Below the pieces are notes generated by a model. It was given only the letters and a program-made list of their open reading frames with translations, ran no database searches and was not told the DNA's origin. Below, piece after piece: positions 17,290-29,760 of a stretch of 64,000 nt of DNA. The stretch is from NCBI GenBank assembly GCA_030549495.1, contig JAUIRK010000903.1, positions 1,178,001-1,242,000 of the forward strand, written 5' to 3'. The position numbers and the translations under genes were made by a program. The stretch is from Nectonema munidae (Eukaryota > Nematomorpha > Nectonematoida > Nectonematidae). Every line of letters starts with the position of its first letter. Positions within the stretch are counted from its first letter, which is position 1.

Positions 17290-17572
17290 TGGGATATTTC
17301 AACTCTCCTAAGCCCTTGTCAACTAATATCAAGTGGAAAGCATGAAGGGTTTTAACCGAAGATAAGTCCAATAGGAAGGATAGGGTAACCAATATTTCCC
17401 CTCTCTGAGTCTTTTTCAACTGATGTCTAGCAGAAAGCAGAAAGAACGGCTTTTGTGGTGAGGATGTACGAAAAGGATTCATTGAAAGTGAATAATATAT
17501 AATAATATTCGTTTTATATCTTGATACTAAGATAAATTATTATCCTTACCTCTTCACGACAAAAGCCGTTAA
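17290..17572. repeat. Local duplicated and inverted sequence
   Basis: Two diverged tandem segments of about 105 bp share a core reading CTCTC then a span ending CAACT.AT.TC.AG..GAAAGCA (17300 onward and 17400 onward). ACGGCTTTTGT.GTGA at 17448-17463 recurs inverted at 17557-17572. The unit probably is a decayed MITE or foldback; no coding sequence. Confidence 0.45.
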
Positions 17573-18779
17573 AAATGTGATTAGAATCAGTCCATGAACT
17601 AACTGCAATTTTATTATACTGGTAGAAATTAGGGGGGAAAATTTAAGAAAAAAAATCATTGCACAGATTGAGCATCGCAAATGAAGATGAAAAGTGCAAG
17701 AGAAATGATTTAAAAAGATAAATTGGTTTCAAAAAAGATGTTTACCACGCACTCTGTCTAAAATATTATTAGATCAAAATATTAAATTGTATAGGGAACT
17801 CAGGCAAACTAATTGAGAGATTTGAAGTGAAGAACGCTTGCGTACGGTGTAGTGATGGTAATGGAAAATAGAGGCATTTGTTTCCTCAAGTAAAATATTT
17901 TTCATTATGAGATTTTATTTTGTTCTCTGATCTAACGAGGGGAAAAACAAACACATCAAAAGACAATGTTTTGGAAAGCTTCAAGCTCTTAAATTTAGTT
18001 TAAATATTTCTAGTATAAACAGCTAAATATTATGTCATCTCAAACGAATCGTAAGCTAACTCAGAAAGTTTCAAAATGAAGAAAAGTGTTCACCCTAGCT
18101 TTACTTCGATTCACGAAAAAAATGAACATTTAAAATCCCTAGCAATGGATGAATTATGTAACAAAATAAGAAGGGACAATTTTTGTTTAAATACATTCTT
18201 CAAATTCTTTTCATATTAGATTAATTGCATAAAGAGAACAATTTTTTAAAGATTTAGTCACCTAAATTTAGGATATATACAATTTCTTGCTCTATTTTGT
18301 CCGTTTGCAATCCTAATTTGCCTTTTTGCAATTTTATCTGAATTAATAGTTCGATTATCGTGTGTTTTTATTGTTTTGACATATGTCATTTTTAGTAAAC
18401 TTTTTTTTAAATATTTAAACATTATTTTTATTTTAAATTTTCTCAATTTTTGAAAAGGTATTATCATTAAATGATTAAAAATTTAAATTATTTTTTAAAT
18501 TTTTTTATTTTCTATACTTTTTTGCTTATTAAAATTTCCACCTTAATTTAGGAATATCTCAATAGAATTTTAATATTATTTCAAAAAATACATGAGATTC
18601 TAAAATACAAAATAGAATTGCAAAAGGACAAAATAGAGCTAAAAATGGCATATATTTTTCTTATATAAGTAAAAGGAAAAAGAATGCAAACTGATTTATT
18701 ATATAAAAATTTACTTCATTTCAGAGATATTCAAAATTCGTTTCGAGTAGTTCAGGCACGGAAAATCCTAATTAACGTA
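17573..18779. other. Gene-free AT-rich stretch
   Basis: No gene is seen. The segment around 17660-17780 (ATTGCACAGATTGAG.ATCGC and following) is a diverged relative of 23509-23680, marking a dispersed repeat. Confidence 0.45.
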
Positions 18780-19260
18780 TCGGACACGGGTTGTCTTATT
18801 CAGGTTAGGTTCGGATGGACCAAAAAATGTTTTTTAGGAAAAAAGTATATTCGAGATCTCTGCTTCTTACCATGCTTATGGTAAAACATCACAAGTGGGG
18901 ACTTTGACATAGCAAGTGTTATAGACAAAACTCTTATATTTTTAGGATATTTTAAATTTAGGGTTAGAGGCCCACTAAATTCGACATGGTAGAGCCATTC
19001 CTTATTTAAAGTTGGCCAAGCTACAATGCTAGTAATGTGATAAGGGCTTCACATTCTTTTAAAGGAATTGAGATGGTAAAATAATAATATTACTGAAGAA
19101 TGCGTCGAAAGGATAAATGAAACATTGTTTATATGCCAAATATAAAATAGTATATCACATACTTCTGCCTGAACCTCCTAAAAAGAGATATAAAGATATA
19201 AATGAAGTTATGCCAAATAAGTAAATATTGATAAACAAATAAAATTTGTAAGATTTATTA
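18780..19260. repeat. Direct repeat, copy 1 (about 481 bp)
   Basis: The sequence from CGGACACGGG to AAGATTTATTA is nearly identical to 22540-23033, apart from a few short indels near its left end and right end. The two copies flank a 3.3 kb composite block. They may be terminal repeats of the retroelement fossil between them or an independent repeat duplicated with the block. No coding sequence is evident. Confidence 0.85.
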
Positions 19261-19384
19261 GCGTATTTTATTAAAAGGATAACATTGCATTTTAGTAAAA
19301 TATTGTGTACAAAATTTCCTTTTTTTAATTTTTGAATATTTTTTAAATTTCAGTTATTAAAAAGTCTGAAGAATTTGTCGAAGA

Positions 19385-19742
19385 ATTTCAGATAAAATTG
19401 AAATTTCTACAGAAAAGGGTTGGCTTATTATGGATAAAGTTAAAATTCATAAACCACACACCATCAAAAACTTTATATCTTCAAAAAGGGCATGTCTTTA
19501 AATTTATGCCACGATACCGTTTTATGCCCAGCCCTATTGAGCGAGTGTTTTCTAAATTTAAAAATCTTCCAGAAACAGAATTAGGTAATAGTTTTAATCG
19601 TTTAAATGTCATCTCTATTTTGTTTCCAAATATATCTTATAATCGATTAGACAGAGACGCTTCAAAATATTTTAAAGAGGCAATTTTTACTATAAGCAGC
19701 GAGAATGAGAAGGAAAAAAACAAATTTAAGATGATGGTGTCA
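19385..19742 (+). pseudogene. IS630/Tc1-mariner-type DDE transposase fragment
   Basis: The plus strand from 19430 reads MDKVKIHKPHTIKNFISSK, the block around the second catalytic Asp (usually MDN..IH). After a frameshift it reads HVFKFMPRYRFMPSPIERVF and SKFKN, equal to the (PPYSP.LNPIE.VFSKWKN) block with the catalytic Glu. The first Asp and N-terminal helix-turn-helix are missing. The fragment ends where the LINE in the opposite strand begins, so one probably truncated the other. Confidence 0.7.
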
Positions 19743-20865
19743 ATGTGATTCGCTAGAAAGAAGTAATGGTTTGTCCTTCCACAGAGAATCAAGACGTTGT
19801 TTGATGATGTTTAATAAAGGAGAATTCCCCACATATTCTGGCAGACTTTTCCAATCATTGGTAATTCTATTTGAAAAGAATCTTTCTTCCATGCATTTTT
19901 TGCATCGACTTTTTATAAATTTAAACTGGTGCGTTCTCTGCTCTCTTTGCGAGAACGATGTCAAAACCTCATCATGTGTATGAATGTTTTCATTGATAAT
20001 GTTATAGACTGTAATCATGTCGTTTCTTTCGAGTCTGTAAGACAGAAGTAAGAGGGACAGCAACTTTAATCTTTAATGGCACGTTTATTTTCCAAACCCT
20101 TTTACTTTTCCTAATTATTATATACCACTGCTCTTTTTGTAAAGTTTCCGTATCTTCAGTACAAGTAGGGTGCGTTATAACATTACCGTCCTCGAGCATA
20201 GGTCTTATTGCAGATTTGTATATAGAATTTGCTATAAAAGGTTCTAAGGATGAAAATATCTGAAGACGATGTGGAATAGTGGCTAAGCTTTCTGAATAAC
20301 TTTTGTATGATGAGATTTAAGCGTGAGCCTTTCATCAGTAATGCATGATACCCAAATCGTCTAATTGGTTGACATCGTTAATATTTTAACGACTAATGTA
20401 GCAAGTAAAGTTCTTTTTAAGACCAACTTTGAGATGATGACATTTAGAAAAGTTCAAATCCATGCACCAGGCATTGCACCGTTGTTTAATATAGAGCAGG
20501 TCAGTTTGTATAGTAGCACAGTATATTTTAAGATCATCAGCGAATAATTTGAAACAGGACTTACTTTCGTGATGGACGTCATTTATGTAGATGTTGAAGA
20601 GTAGAGAGAGGCCCGACCACACTACCTTCGATAACACCGCTAGTTGCTTTGCTTGAAGTAGATAGATGACTATTCGCAGGCACAAGTTGTTTTCTATTAG
20701 TTAGAAATCAATTGACCCACTTAACAATCACAGAGTTTACACCATAGGCTTCCAGATTCTTAATTGAGTGTTTGTGAGGGACTCTGTCAAAAGTTTTCTA
20801 AAGTCAAAGTACAAACACCCAGCGTTTCGTTATTTTCAAGTAGGTTGTAGTATACTTCGAACCTT
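19740..20865 (-). mobile_element. CR1-like LINE, RT palm to ORF2 C-terminus, broken
   Basis: Reading leftward the minus strand gives FDRVPHKHSIKNLEAYG, FLTNRKQLV, SGVIEGSVVGPL, FNIYINDV, and the polymerase box LFADDLKIY, then FSKCHHLKVG. Next come LATIPHRLQIFSSLEPF, RPMLEDGNVITHPT, and the C-terminal LERNDMITVYNIINENI with KNCMEERFFSNRI-like tail and LPEYVGNSPLLN. At least five frameshifts or stops split it. The 5' end near 20865 falls just before the retroelement fossil; the 3' end abuts the DDE fragment at 19742. Confidence 0.88.
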
Positions 20866-21179
20866 CAAGCATCGATTCACCTTTTATACATTTTAAAATC
20901 TTTTTTCCACTTACTTCATCACTCGAGGTTAATTGCAAAAACCTTCCCGTTAACTTCAATTACACAAATCGTGTTAATATATATTACGCACCATTTTCTA
21001 TCTGCTTATTCACCCTGTCGTTCTGTTTTCTGACTCCTGGTGTTAGTAAGACATTTCACTTCTTTCTTTTGCACTTTTATACCAGGATGTTAAATAAAGA
21101 GTTTATTTTGTATTACTTTTATCACGACATTTTTGACATCTAAACGTCAACATGAAATTTACGTCGCTTTAGTTATCAA

Positions 21180-22525
21180 ATGATAGATAATATGCCGTGT
21201 AACTCGTCCTTACACACTAATGGAATGTCTAAGGCAAATTTGTTTCGACCCTCTGTTGTTGAGGTTTTACCGGGTCTGTCTAACTCAGAAAGTTCTTACA
21301 AACAGTTCAAACGGGGATTTAACAAGTTTTTAGAAAGTATTGAACCCCCTCTTAGCGATCAAGCCGATTGTTTAGAACTACTCTTTAGATATAATTCAAA
21401 TGAAATATATGATTTAGTTTCAGAGGTTTCTACGTTTTCTGAAGCAATAGATGATTTAGACAAGCTGTATTCCAAAGAGAGGAACACTATTTATGCTAGA
21501 CATCTACTAATGAATCGAAAGCAAAATAAAACTAAAGAGATAGATACTTATATATCTGAGTTAAGGAAAATGGTAAGGGACAGTAAAGTAAAAGCTGTAA
21601 GCGCTAATGAACATCAAAGTATGTCAGTTTTGGATTCTTTCGTAACGGGACTAAAAGACACCTCAATAAGAAAAAGAATCCTTGAGGCTGATTACTGACT
21701 AGAGGAAGCAATCAATTTAGCTAGATTTTTAGAGTTTGCAAAGAAAAACTCATTAGCATATAAAGATAATTCTTTTGTTTCAGCTGTAGTTTCAGAAATA
21801 AAACGGCCCAGTTAGGAGTCAACACTTCCGAATGAAAATTTTTTTAAATGCAGCGATGCATAGAGAATGTTATAACTGTATGTCTAAAAAAAGTTTCATG
21901 TTAAATCTCAAACTTTGTTAAAAAACAGTCGGCTGTCATTTTAAAAATTCCCAACAATAGCGACCCTCAATATATCATCACGATTTTTCCGACCAATTTT
22001 TATAAAAGAGAAGAATTAAGAGAGCTTATTGATACCCGATCAGAATTATCCTTTATCAATGAGAATATTGTGTTGGATTTAAATCTACCAATAAAGCATT
22101 GTAATAAATATACTGTAGAATTAGCTAAAAAATCTAGTTTGAAAATTAATTCTTTTATTGTTCCAGATATAATCTTTGAAGGCCGTACTTATAAAAAAGT
22201 TAAGATTTATGAAAACTTTGATAAGCGATGTAATTCTTGGCGAAGACTTTCAAGCAAAACACAAAAGCTTAGTAATTAACTTTGATGGGCTCTTAGAATC
22301 ATTGAAATTGTGTGCTTTAAAACCTCTTAAAATTCCATATCCCGAACGTTTTCCTCATTTGTCTAAGAGTTTCAAACCTATAGCCATAAAATCAAGGTTA
22401 AATTCAAATTTAGATAAAAATTTATTGCTCAAGAAGTTCAAAGGCTACTTGAAGCAAAAATAATTAGACAACGTAATGTCTTTGGCGTGCTAACGTGTTG
22501 GTACTGCGTAATGAAGTAAATAAAC
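21180..22525 (+). mobile_element. Ty3/Gypsy-type LTR retroelement fossil (gag, protease and start of RT)
   Basis: A gag-like region (21180 to about 21800) is followed by a protease-like region with VILGEDF and the approach to reverse transcriptase (PIAIKSRL...EAKIIRQRN). The order and spacing fit Ty3/Gypsy elements. The remainder of RT, RNase H and integrase is absent. The copy is broken, with roughly four or more interruptions plus loss of the 3' two thirds, and looks old. The direct repeats at 18780-19260 and 22540-23033 could be its terminal repeats, which would make the LINE and DDE fragment insertions into it; this is not established. Confidence 0.75.
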
Positions 22526-22539
22526 TTCTAATTTTCGGG

Positions 22540-23033
22540 TCGGATACGGGTTGGATATTTATATCTTATTCAGGTTAGGCTCGGATCGACCAAAAATGTT
22601 TTTTCGGGTGGGTTTAATATGAGGAAAAAAGTATATTGGAGATCTCTGCTTCTTACCATGCTTATGGTAAAACATCACAAGTGGGGACTTCGACATAGCA
22701 AGTGTTATAGACAAAACTCTTATATTTTTAGGATATTTTAAATTTAGGGTTAGAGGCCCACTAAATTCGACATGGTAGAGCTATTCCTTATTTAAAGTTG
22801 GCCAAGCTACAATGCTAGTAATGTGATAAGGGCTTCATATTCTTTTAAAGTAATTGAGATGGTAAAATAATAATATTACTGAAGAATGCGTCTAAAGGAT
22901 AAATGAAACATTGTTTATATGCCAAATATAAAATAGTATATCACATACTTCTGCCTGAACCTCCTAAAAAGAGATATAAAGATATAATAATAGGTAAATA
23001 TTGATAAACAAATAAAATTTGTAAGATTTATTA
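22540..23033. repeat. Direct repeat, copy 2 (about 494 bp)
   Basis: This is the partner of 18780-19260 in the same orientation, slightly longer because of short insertions near CGGGTTGGATATT and GTTTTTTCGGGTGGG. It starts about 15 bases after the retroelement fossil stops and its last 31 bases form the outer left arm of the foldback at 23003-23220. Confidence 0.85.
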
Positions 23034-23220
23034 TTTTAGTTTTAAAAAGATAAATATATCGTAAACAGTTTCGTCAAGAGATTGCCTTCTTCAGAAGAAA
23101 AAAAAATGATGAGTGCTCACTCACTTAATGCGTTCTTTAAAAAGGCTGTCTCTTGAGGTTAGGAGAAATTTATCTTTTTAAAGCTACAATAATAAATCTT
23201 ACAAATTTTATTGGTTTATC
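23003..23220. mobile_element. Foldback element with 53-bp inverted repeat arms
   Basis: 23003-23055 and 23168-23220 are inverted copies agreeing at about 50 of 53 positions; weaker pairing continues inward. On the minus strand the interior contains CTGAAGAAGGCAATCTCTTG then ACGAAACTG (23066-23094). From memory that kind of motif occurs in tails of some retroelements such as Penelope-like elements. No coding sequence is present. Confidence 0.65.
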
Positions 23221-24030
23221 ATTTTCCACGTGGGTAATAGCATCAAGGAATCTATATTCATTAATTAGGTAAATCTAATTGTATGTATTTTAGTGATCCA
23301 AACTGAAATAGCAAAGGATTCCTAATCGAATCGTAATGAAAGAAAAAATAAAGTTGATGCACACGGTTCTGCCGTTGCCATACTAATCAAGTTTCACGAA
23401 AAAATACACGAACAACAATATTAGTTTAAAAGTCGAAAAGGTCATTTTATTTTTAATTATAGTTGGAAGGGAAATATTTAAAGAAGAAAAATCAAAGCTG
23501 TATATCATTGCACAGATTGAGGATCGCTGATATTAAATCTAAAAACTTTTTATTCGCGATGTTCATTTCCTATTTAAAAGCACAATTATTTAAAAAATGT
23601 CTGAGAGGTGGAAGAAAAATCATTTATAAGATAAATTAGTTTCTATAAAGATGTTTGCCAAAGCCGTCTAAAATATAATTAGAACGCTTTTATCAATAAT
23701 ATAATTGTTGGAATAAGTGAAGAAGTATAAGAAGACTAGGATAAAAGAGGTGCATAGTCAAGGAGGCCCAGTTCTGAGTGCAAAAAACATTCTTATTCTT
23801 ATTTATAAAAAATTTTGGCTAACCCTTGAAAATGTTGGCGGCTCACTGACTCAAATCCCTTGTTAAGCCACTGAAGATGGGTCTGTGATATTCAAATCGT
23901 ATTTTTGATAAAAATAGTTAACAAATAATAGCAAAGTTTAGAAGTTATGAAATCATTAAATCAACATATGATGAAAATTCGCGTAAGACGAATAAATGTG
24001 GCATAAATGAACCAGACCTCTTTGCAGATG
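23221..24030. other. Gene-free stretch between foldback and MULE
   Basis: It carries a diverged copy (23509-23680) of the repeat at 17660-17780. Nothing coding was recognised. Confidence 0.5.
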
Positions 24031-24063
24031 AAAGATATACGCGCCAAGTCCAAAATAGTTAGA

Positions 24064-26358
24064 CCCAAAATAGCTAGTTCCAAAATAGCTGGCTTAAAAA
24101 TAGTGTACCAAAACACCAACTTCCTCTTATTCTTGTAATAAAAAGTTTGGAACAGCATAATTTTCTTTTCGCTGTGTTCAGGGTCCACACTCACGTCAGC
24201 TTTGAATACTGAATAACATGACTTTTTCTTTATCATCCATTGCATCTATTACCATGCAATTTTTGTAGCATATATATACATATCACCTTTTTGGTACAGA
24301 AATCACTTTATCGCTTTATCACAATTTTTATTAATAAAAGCTCCGGCTTTCAGTTTTCCCTTCTTCTCACAACAATTCTTATATTGAACAGGAATATATC
24401 TATTCTTCTAAAATTCTTTACAATATTTGTTTCAGTTGGAAAACAGTCATCAAGAGATTTGGATGTTCTTTTAAGTGTTCTTGGAATACAGCCCATCAAC
24501 ATGAAAGTGATAAAATCGATAAAAGATGGTGATCAAATATGTCACGAGGGATATGATTGTGTACCGTAGGAATACAACCAATAACGAAACGCAAAATTGG
24601 AGATGCGTCACTAAAGGCTGTAAAGGAACTGCAACGAATGCGATTCATGTTTGTTGTGATAATAGTGAAGTAGTTTTAGGCCAAAGGCATTCACATGCAC
24701 CCGATATACCTCAGGAAAGTGCTAAGACTATCTTAAGTATGTTGAGAGAACGCGCTTCTTGCACCACCACGTAGAATCATTGCTAACATTACGCAAAATA
24801 TTGATTGTGAAACTTCGGCTTGCATGCCAAAAAGAAAAGCGCGCACGGAATGCATTCAACGAAAAAGACAAAAAATGGAAAACTATTTTCCCGAACCGAA
24901 ATCACTTACAGAGATAAACATACCTGAAGATTTTAAAACAATTACAATAGGGAATGCTAAAGAAAGTTTTCTACTTTATGATGAATGTGATTCCAATGAA
25001 ATACAAATATTTGCAAGTAAAACTATGCTATACACACTTGCAACTGCTACACACTGGATTTGTGACGGTACACTCAAAATGCTACCACAATTATTTTATC
25101 AACTATACACGATCCACGCTATTAAAAGTGGATATCTATTTATATGTGTTTACACCTTGCTGGCAAATAAAACAAATGGGAACTTATAAAAAAGACTTTA
25201 GTATCTTGAAATGAAAGCGCCCAGACTTACAGCCAAGCACAATTACCACTGATTGTGAGAAACCTGTTTAGATGCTTTCAAATAAGTCTTTGAAAATATA
25301 GAGATTCAAGGATGTTTCTTCCATCTTTCATAGGCAATTTGAAGTAAAAAATTCAAAGTATTGGTCTAACAAATAGTTATGTAAACTCCTGACTTTATTG
25401 TAAATTGCTTGCAGCATTAGCATTTCTACCCCTGGATGAAATGACCCAAGCATTTGAAGAATTGCTGGATACGCTTGAAGATATTAAAATAGAGCAAAAG
25501 ATGGAAGAATTATACTGCTATTTTGAAGATACATACATTGGAAGGCCCCAAAAAACAGTAGATGGAAGAAAGTGGCCTTTATTTTCACCAAAGATTTGGA
25601 ATGGTGAACAAAGGTCTTCTGATTGTTTACCAAGAAACACGAATAATCTTGAAGGATGACACCGAGCAATTCAGACCCTATATGATTCCACACATCCTTC
25701 GTCATGGCGGTTTTTGAGAGGTATTCAACAAGAAGAAACTATGCAAAGAACTAAGTTGACTGCTTATTTATCAGGCGAAAGAGAGAGTACAAGTAAAAAA
25801 CCAAAGAAATTAATGGAAGAATTCAAACTTTAAAACAGAGACTCCAAAATGAAAAAATTTTAACATTTGAATTTTTACGTGGCATTACCTATATTATCAA
25901 ATATTGAAAAAATATACTTAATATTTTTTACCAAAACCTTGCTTTATAAATTTTAAATAGATTGTATTAATTTTTTAACTTTCTCTATAAAAGTTTTGGC
26001 GTTGATGTCAGCACATACGACTTCCTTTTTAAATGTTATATAAATTTTAAATAAAGTATATCAGCTTTACTACTTTTTTAAACGCAGAAATAGAAATCCT
26101 CTCAAGAGATCATTTTCCCAGTATTTTTATAATGAATAGGTATACTTCTGTTGTAAAAACAAATATTAATGTATTTTATTGTAAAAAACAAATGATGATC
26201 GTATTTTTCCAAACCTAATTTTTCCAAGTCGAAACAGACGATTATATGACTAAACAGCTAGTCCCAAATTAACTACTTTGGTATACTAGCTTTTTTGAAA
26301 CTAGCTCTTTTGGTATACCAGCTATTTTGGAACTAGCTATTTAGTCGTATAATCTTCA
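24064..26358 (+). mobile_element. MULE (Mutator-like) DNA transposon with terminal inverted repeats
   Basis: AAATAGCTAGTTCCAAAATA plus GCTGG at 24068-24092 is matched exactly in inverse orientation at 26318-26342, giving 25-bp perfect inverted repeats. The ends are built from short iterations of an AGCTAGTTCCAAAAT-like unit. The right end is itself palindromic: 26241-26266 pairs with 26330-26356. The element encloses a MULE transposase remnant (24501-25907) on the same strand. Exact outer limits and a target duplication were not resolved. Confidence 0.85.
24501..25907 (+). pseudogene. MULE transposase with N-terminal FLYWCH zinc finger, decayed
   Basis: The reading starts at ATG 24501 (MKVIKSIKDGDQI) into a FLYWCH finger: NNETQNWRCVTKGCKGTATN ending GQRHSHAPD. 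The transposase core follows from about 24930: FLLYDECDSNEIQIFAS, HWICDGTLK (first catalytic Asp), LFYQLYTIHAI, then DCEKPV, NIEIQGCFFHLS, and the C-terminal FSPKIWNGEQRSSDCLPR, NNLEG.HRAIQTLYDSTHPS and QRTKLTAYLSGERE. The stop is at 25905-25907. At least six frameshifts or stops break it (for example near 24567, 24773, 25187 and 25657). FLYWCH-MULEs of this arrangement are common in arthropods and cut and paste DNA. Almost the entire protein is represented, so decay is moderate. Confidence 0.88.
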
Positions 26359-29300
26359 AAATTATAGATAAGTATAAAATTAACTACAATAAATATTCAA
26401 ATTCGGTACGATTTAAATCTTGCTACGGTTTTTATATCAAAGTATTGATTTGTAAATAAATTAATCAAGTTCAAGCTCGTCACTTGAATGATGACATATT
26501 CGAGTCAATAAAATTTTATCGTTTATTTATTTCTGATAAGTTTAACCTGTTTACTTCCCTTTTTTATAACATATACACGTAAGGTAATACAAAAAGGATA
26601 TCATATATAAAATATTTCATTATCATAAATTTATATATATTTGTGATATTTGATCAATTTATGCAACTAAATGGGCCTGACTAAGAAACCAAAAGATATC
26701 AGAAGATGCCAAAAGAAATTAAAGTGTTTAGTAAAAAAGATAAAAAAAATCAATAAAAATTCTAGACAAAATAAATCTATGAAATCTGTACCGATAAATT
26801 AAAAAAAGCGTTTCTTGAAAAATTTCTATATCTTTTGGTATCTTCCAGTAAGTTTTCAATACGGATTTTATAGATTTATAGTGTTTAGAAAATTTTAAAT
26901 GTTTTGATGTTTTTTACTAAAAATGTCTATATCTTTTGGTATCTTCAAGTTTTTTCCTGTTCAATAGCAAACATGTATACAAGGGATAAATAAACTACAA
27001 ATTGTTTATGCATAGAATCTGGAAAGTGTCAATACTTATTTTTCTTGGATATTTCATTTTAACTATTTAAATTATGTAAAACTTTCTCAGTTTGATAAAC
27101 ATTTAGATAAAATTATTTATTAAGCTATTTATTGAAAAAAAAGCATTACTTCTCCTTGGTGCTGAAATAAAGCATTATGGGAGTCATTCAAAAAGAATAA
27201 AACATTGCTACTTATATTTCACTACATTTTAAATAAAAAGAACATTAAATAACTAAACTTACTAACAACAATTCCTTAAAATATTGCATTAATGAAATTT
27301 ATGTAAAAAAATATCAAAAATTTCAACATAAACACATTTAACATTTACATAATTCAATTGGAAACACTTTAATAGTTTTCAATTTGGTATTATTTATACT
27401 CTTGTTTCAAAAATTACGCATAAAACTCAATCAAAAATAACGGTAAAAATTATATAAAAATTTAATTACAGAAGTCAAAGAAAATTGCAAGATGCAAAAG
27501 AATTTTTTAATTTCATCTTTATTTTCCACTTCTATCCCAATTCCAAGAACAATTTTAAATATCGTAATTGATTGCACACCACATTAGTCTTCGACATAGA
27601 AAAAAATCAAAAAGCTGCGCAGAAATGTGCATTCATCTTATGCTAAAAGTTTGGAATCAATCATACAAGGCTAATGAAAGAGAGAATTATAATATTACTA
27701 AAACACTAATTTAAAAGTCGAAAGAAAATTTTTTTTTCAAAAATATTTCAAAATATTCGTCCTCATTTTGCAAAAAACGATTATCATCACTGACACCACA
27801 CTCTGTGAAAGACAAGTTTTGGCTATGGAAGCTTTTTCGTTTTCACTTTGTGTGAGCAAACGCACTTTCAGAATTTTAAGGTTATCTTAATGAAGTTTGA
27901 ACTGTGGTCTAGTTACTGTTAAGCAAAAGCCTGAGAAAACTACTCGTCAAAGGTTAGGAGAATGTTAAGAAATGTTCGAAAATATTCTGTAATAGTGAGA
28001 AAGAGATATATAAAAAAGGAAAAGGGGATAAAGATGCCTTTAAATTGTAAATAAAGAAACACCAAGAGTTACGTCTGCGAGTGTGCATTGCAAAAATAGC
28101 TTATAAGAATCCATTAACTTAGTCCTGACAGATTTTAGGAAATGAGACAAGTAAAAAGAATCATGTAAAAATAGTTTCAATTTATTTTTTAATCTCATAG
28201 AAAATTGTTGCGTCCATTTTTCAAAATTAGGGAAAGTAACGCTCATTTCATTTTCCTAGAGATCTTACCAAAAATTGGCACAGAACTTTTTCTTGGCCAT
28301 AGAAATCAGACGACATCCAAAAAAACGCAGACGATTTATATGAAAAAACAGACAAAGATGAAATTACTTTTTTAATGAAATTTATTTAATTTTTTATTAA
28401 TGGACTTAATGGGTTAAAGCGAAATAAAAAGTGAGTTAAATTTTATTTTTCGGTATTTTCATTCAAACGACAGAACAGCTTTTGCTTTCACTAGGACTGG
28501 TTATAGTGACTTGAAAAATTCTTTGACTAAAGGCCATTTTTTAGATAGTTGAATTCCATAACTTAGAATTTAAATGGATATTGTACATCCTCAAAGTGCC
28601 TTTATAACTGATTACGTGACTGTACTGGTACTCGCGTTTGACACGTTAGCGATGTAAAATGCCATTTTCAGAAGATGGACAACACTGAAAAGTCAAACTG
28701 GCTATCTCGATTATTTAAGCTAATAATCTCAACAAAGTATAGTTATACTGATGTAATAGTCCATTTTTATTATGAGTAAAGTAACTCTACTAAACCAGTT
28801 GTAAATTATAAATACTATTAAGCGAATTATCTTACTAATAGATAAAACAGATAAGTTAGTTATTTTACTGTTAAATATATATTAATAATTTCATAAGGTC
28901 TACAAATCATCAAAAAGTGAAATTCAAAATAAATCAAATTAAAAATAAAATCATAAGCGAAAATTTAGATAAACATCAATTTTGTTACATTGATAAGTGT
29001 AGATAGATAATTTTTGGATATATTTATTTGAATAAATAACTAAAAATTTTAAAATAGCTTTTAAAAAATCCCCTTTTCTAGTTATCATTAAAAATGGGGT
29101 ATACATAATTTTTGCAATTTTAATTATAAATATCTATACAACAATGTAAAATAAGTTACTTTATAAAATTATCAAAAATATAGAAATAATGTCAATATAT
29201 TAACGCCATCTAAATACAATAATTTCATAAAAATAAAAATATTTAATTTACTTATCAAATAATGTTTTTACCACTTTAGTGAAGGAAACCGTTTAGTTAG

Positions 29301-29500
29301 TAAAAATTAACTCTACTACTTTTTTATTATTCAAATAATAATATTACTAGTTATTTTTTCATCATAATAATAATAATAAAAATAAGCCTTTTCTCTATTT
29401 ATTCGATCCAATCAAAACATATGGCAATTCAAATATGGCAAAACATATGGGAATGCATAGAAATGTGTAATTATTGGCAAGAGCACAGAATACTTTATTC
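26359..29500. other. Gene-free AT-rich stretch
   Basis: No coding motif was recognised. The phrase ATATCTTTTGGTATCTTC occurs at about 26828-26845 and 26930-26947, with a diverged inverse near 26690. A possible relative of the TTAA mini-element lies at 28300-28416 (cagacga, aacgcagacgattt, gggTTAA). Confidence 0.5.
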
Positions 29501-29760
29501 TAGGGGGGCAAAAAAATTAATGAAATCGATATTTTTAAACCTAAAAATAGATATTAGCATATCTTTTATCTGATTGGACAAAAAATTTTGAACAATTTTT
29601 TACTTTTAGCCAATCAAATTACTCAGAATTGAACCAATAATTTTCAACATTTCTTGATGAAATTTTAAATATTCAAATGAACTACCCTAATTTGACTAAT
29701 TGTCTAAAATTAAATAATTTTCAAATATTCGCATATATTGAATTTAATATCTAAGAGTCA
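29501..29760. repeat. Unclassified dispersed repeat, copy A
   Basis: The stretch 29601-29687 (from tacttttagccaatcaaatt to caaatgaactaccc) aligns with 33843-33929. Both are preceded by a G- or C-run (29503-29508; 33573-33606), as in hAT-type non-autonomous elements. No coding sequence. Confidence 0.5.

Noticed and set aside
18780-23033. Calling the 490-bp repeats definite LTRs of the Gypsy-type fossil
   Set aside because: Their ends do not show clear TG...CA borders or a primer-binding site next to them, and the arm is shared with a foldback; left open.
23961-24245. 94-codon minus-strand frame with ILELAILGLTILDLA-type repeats
   Set aside because: The repeats are a translation of the MULE terminal repeat units, not a protein.
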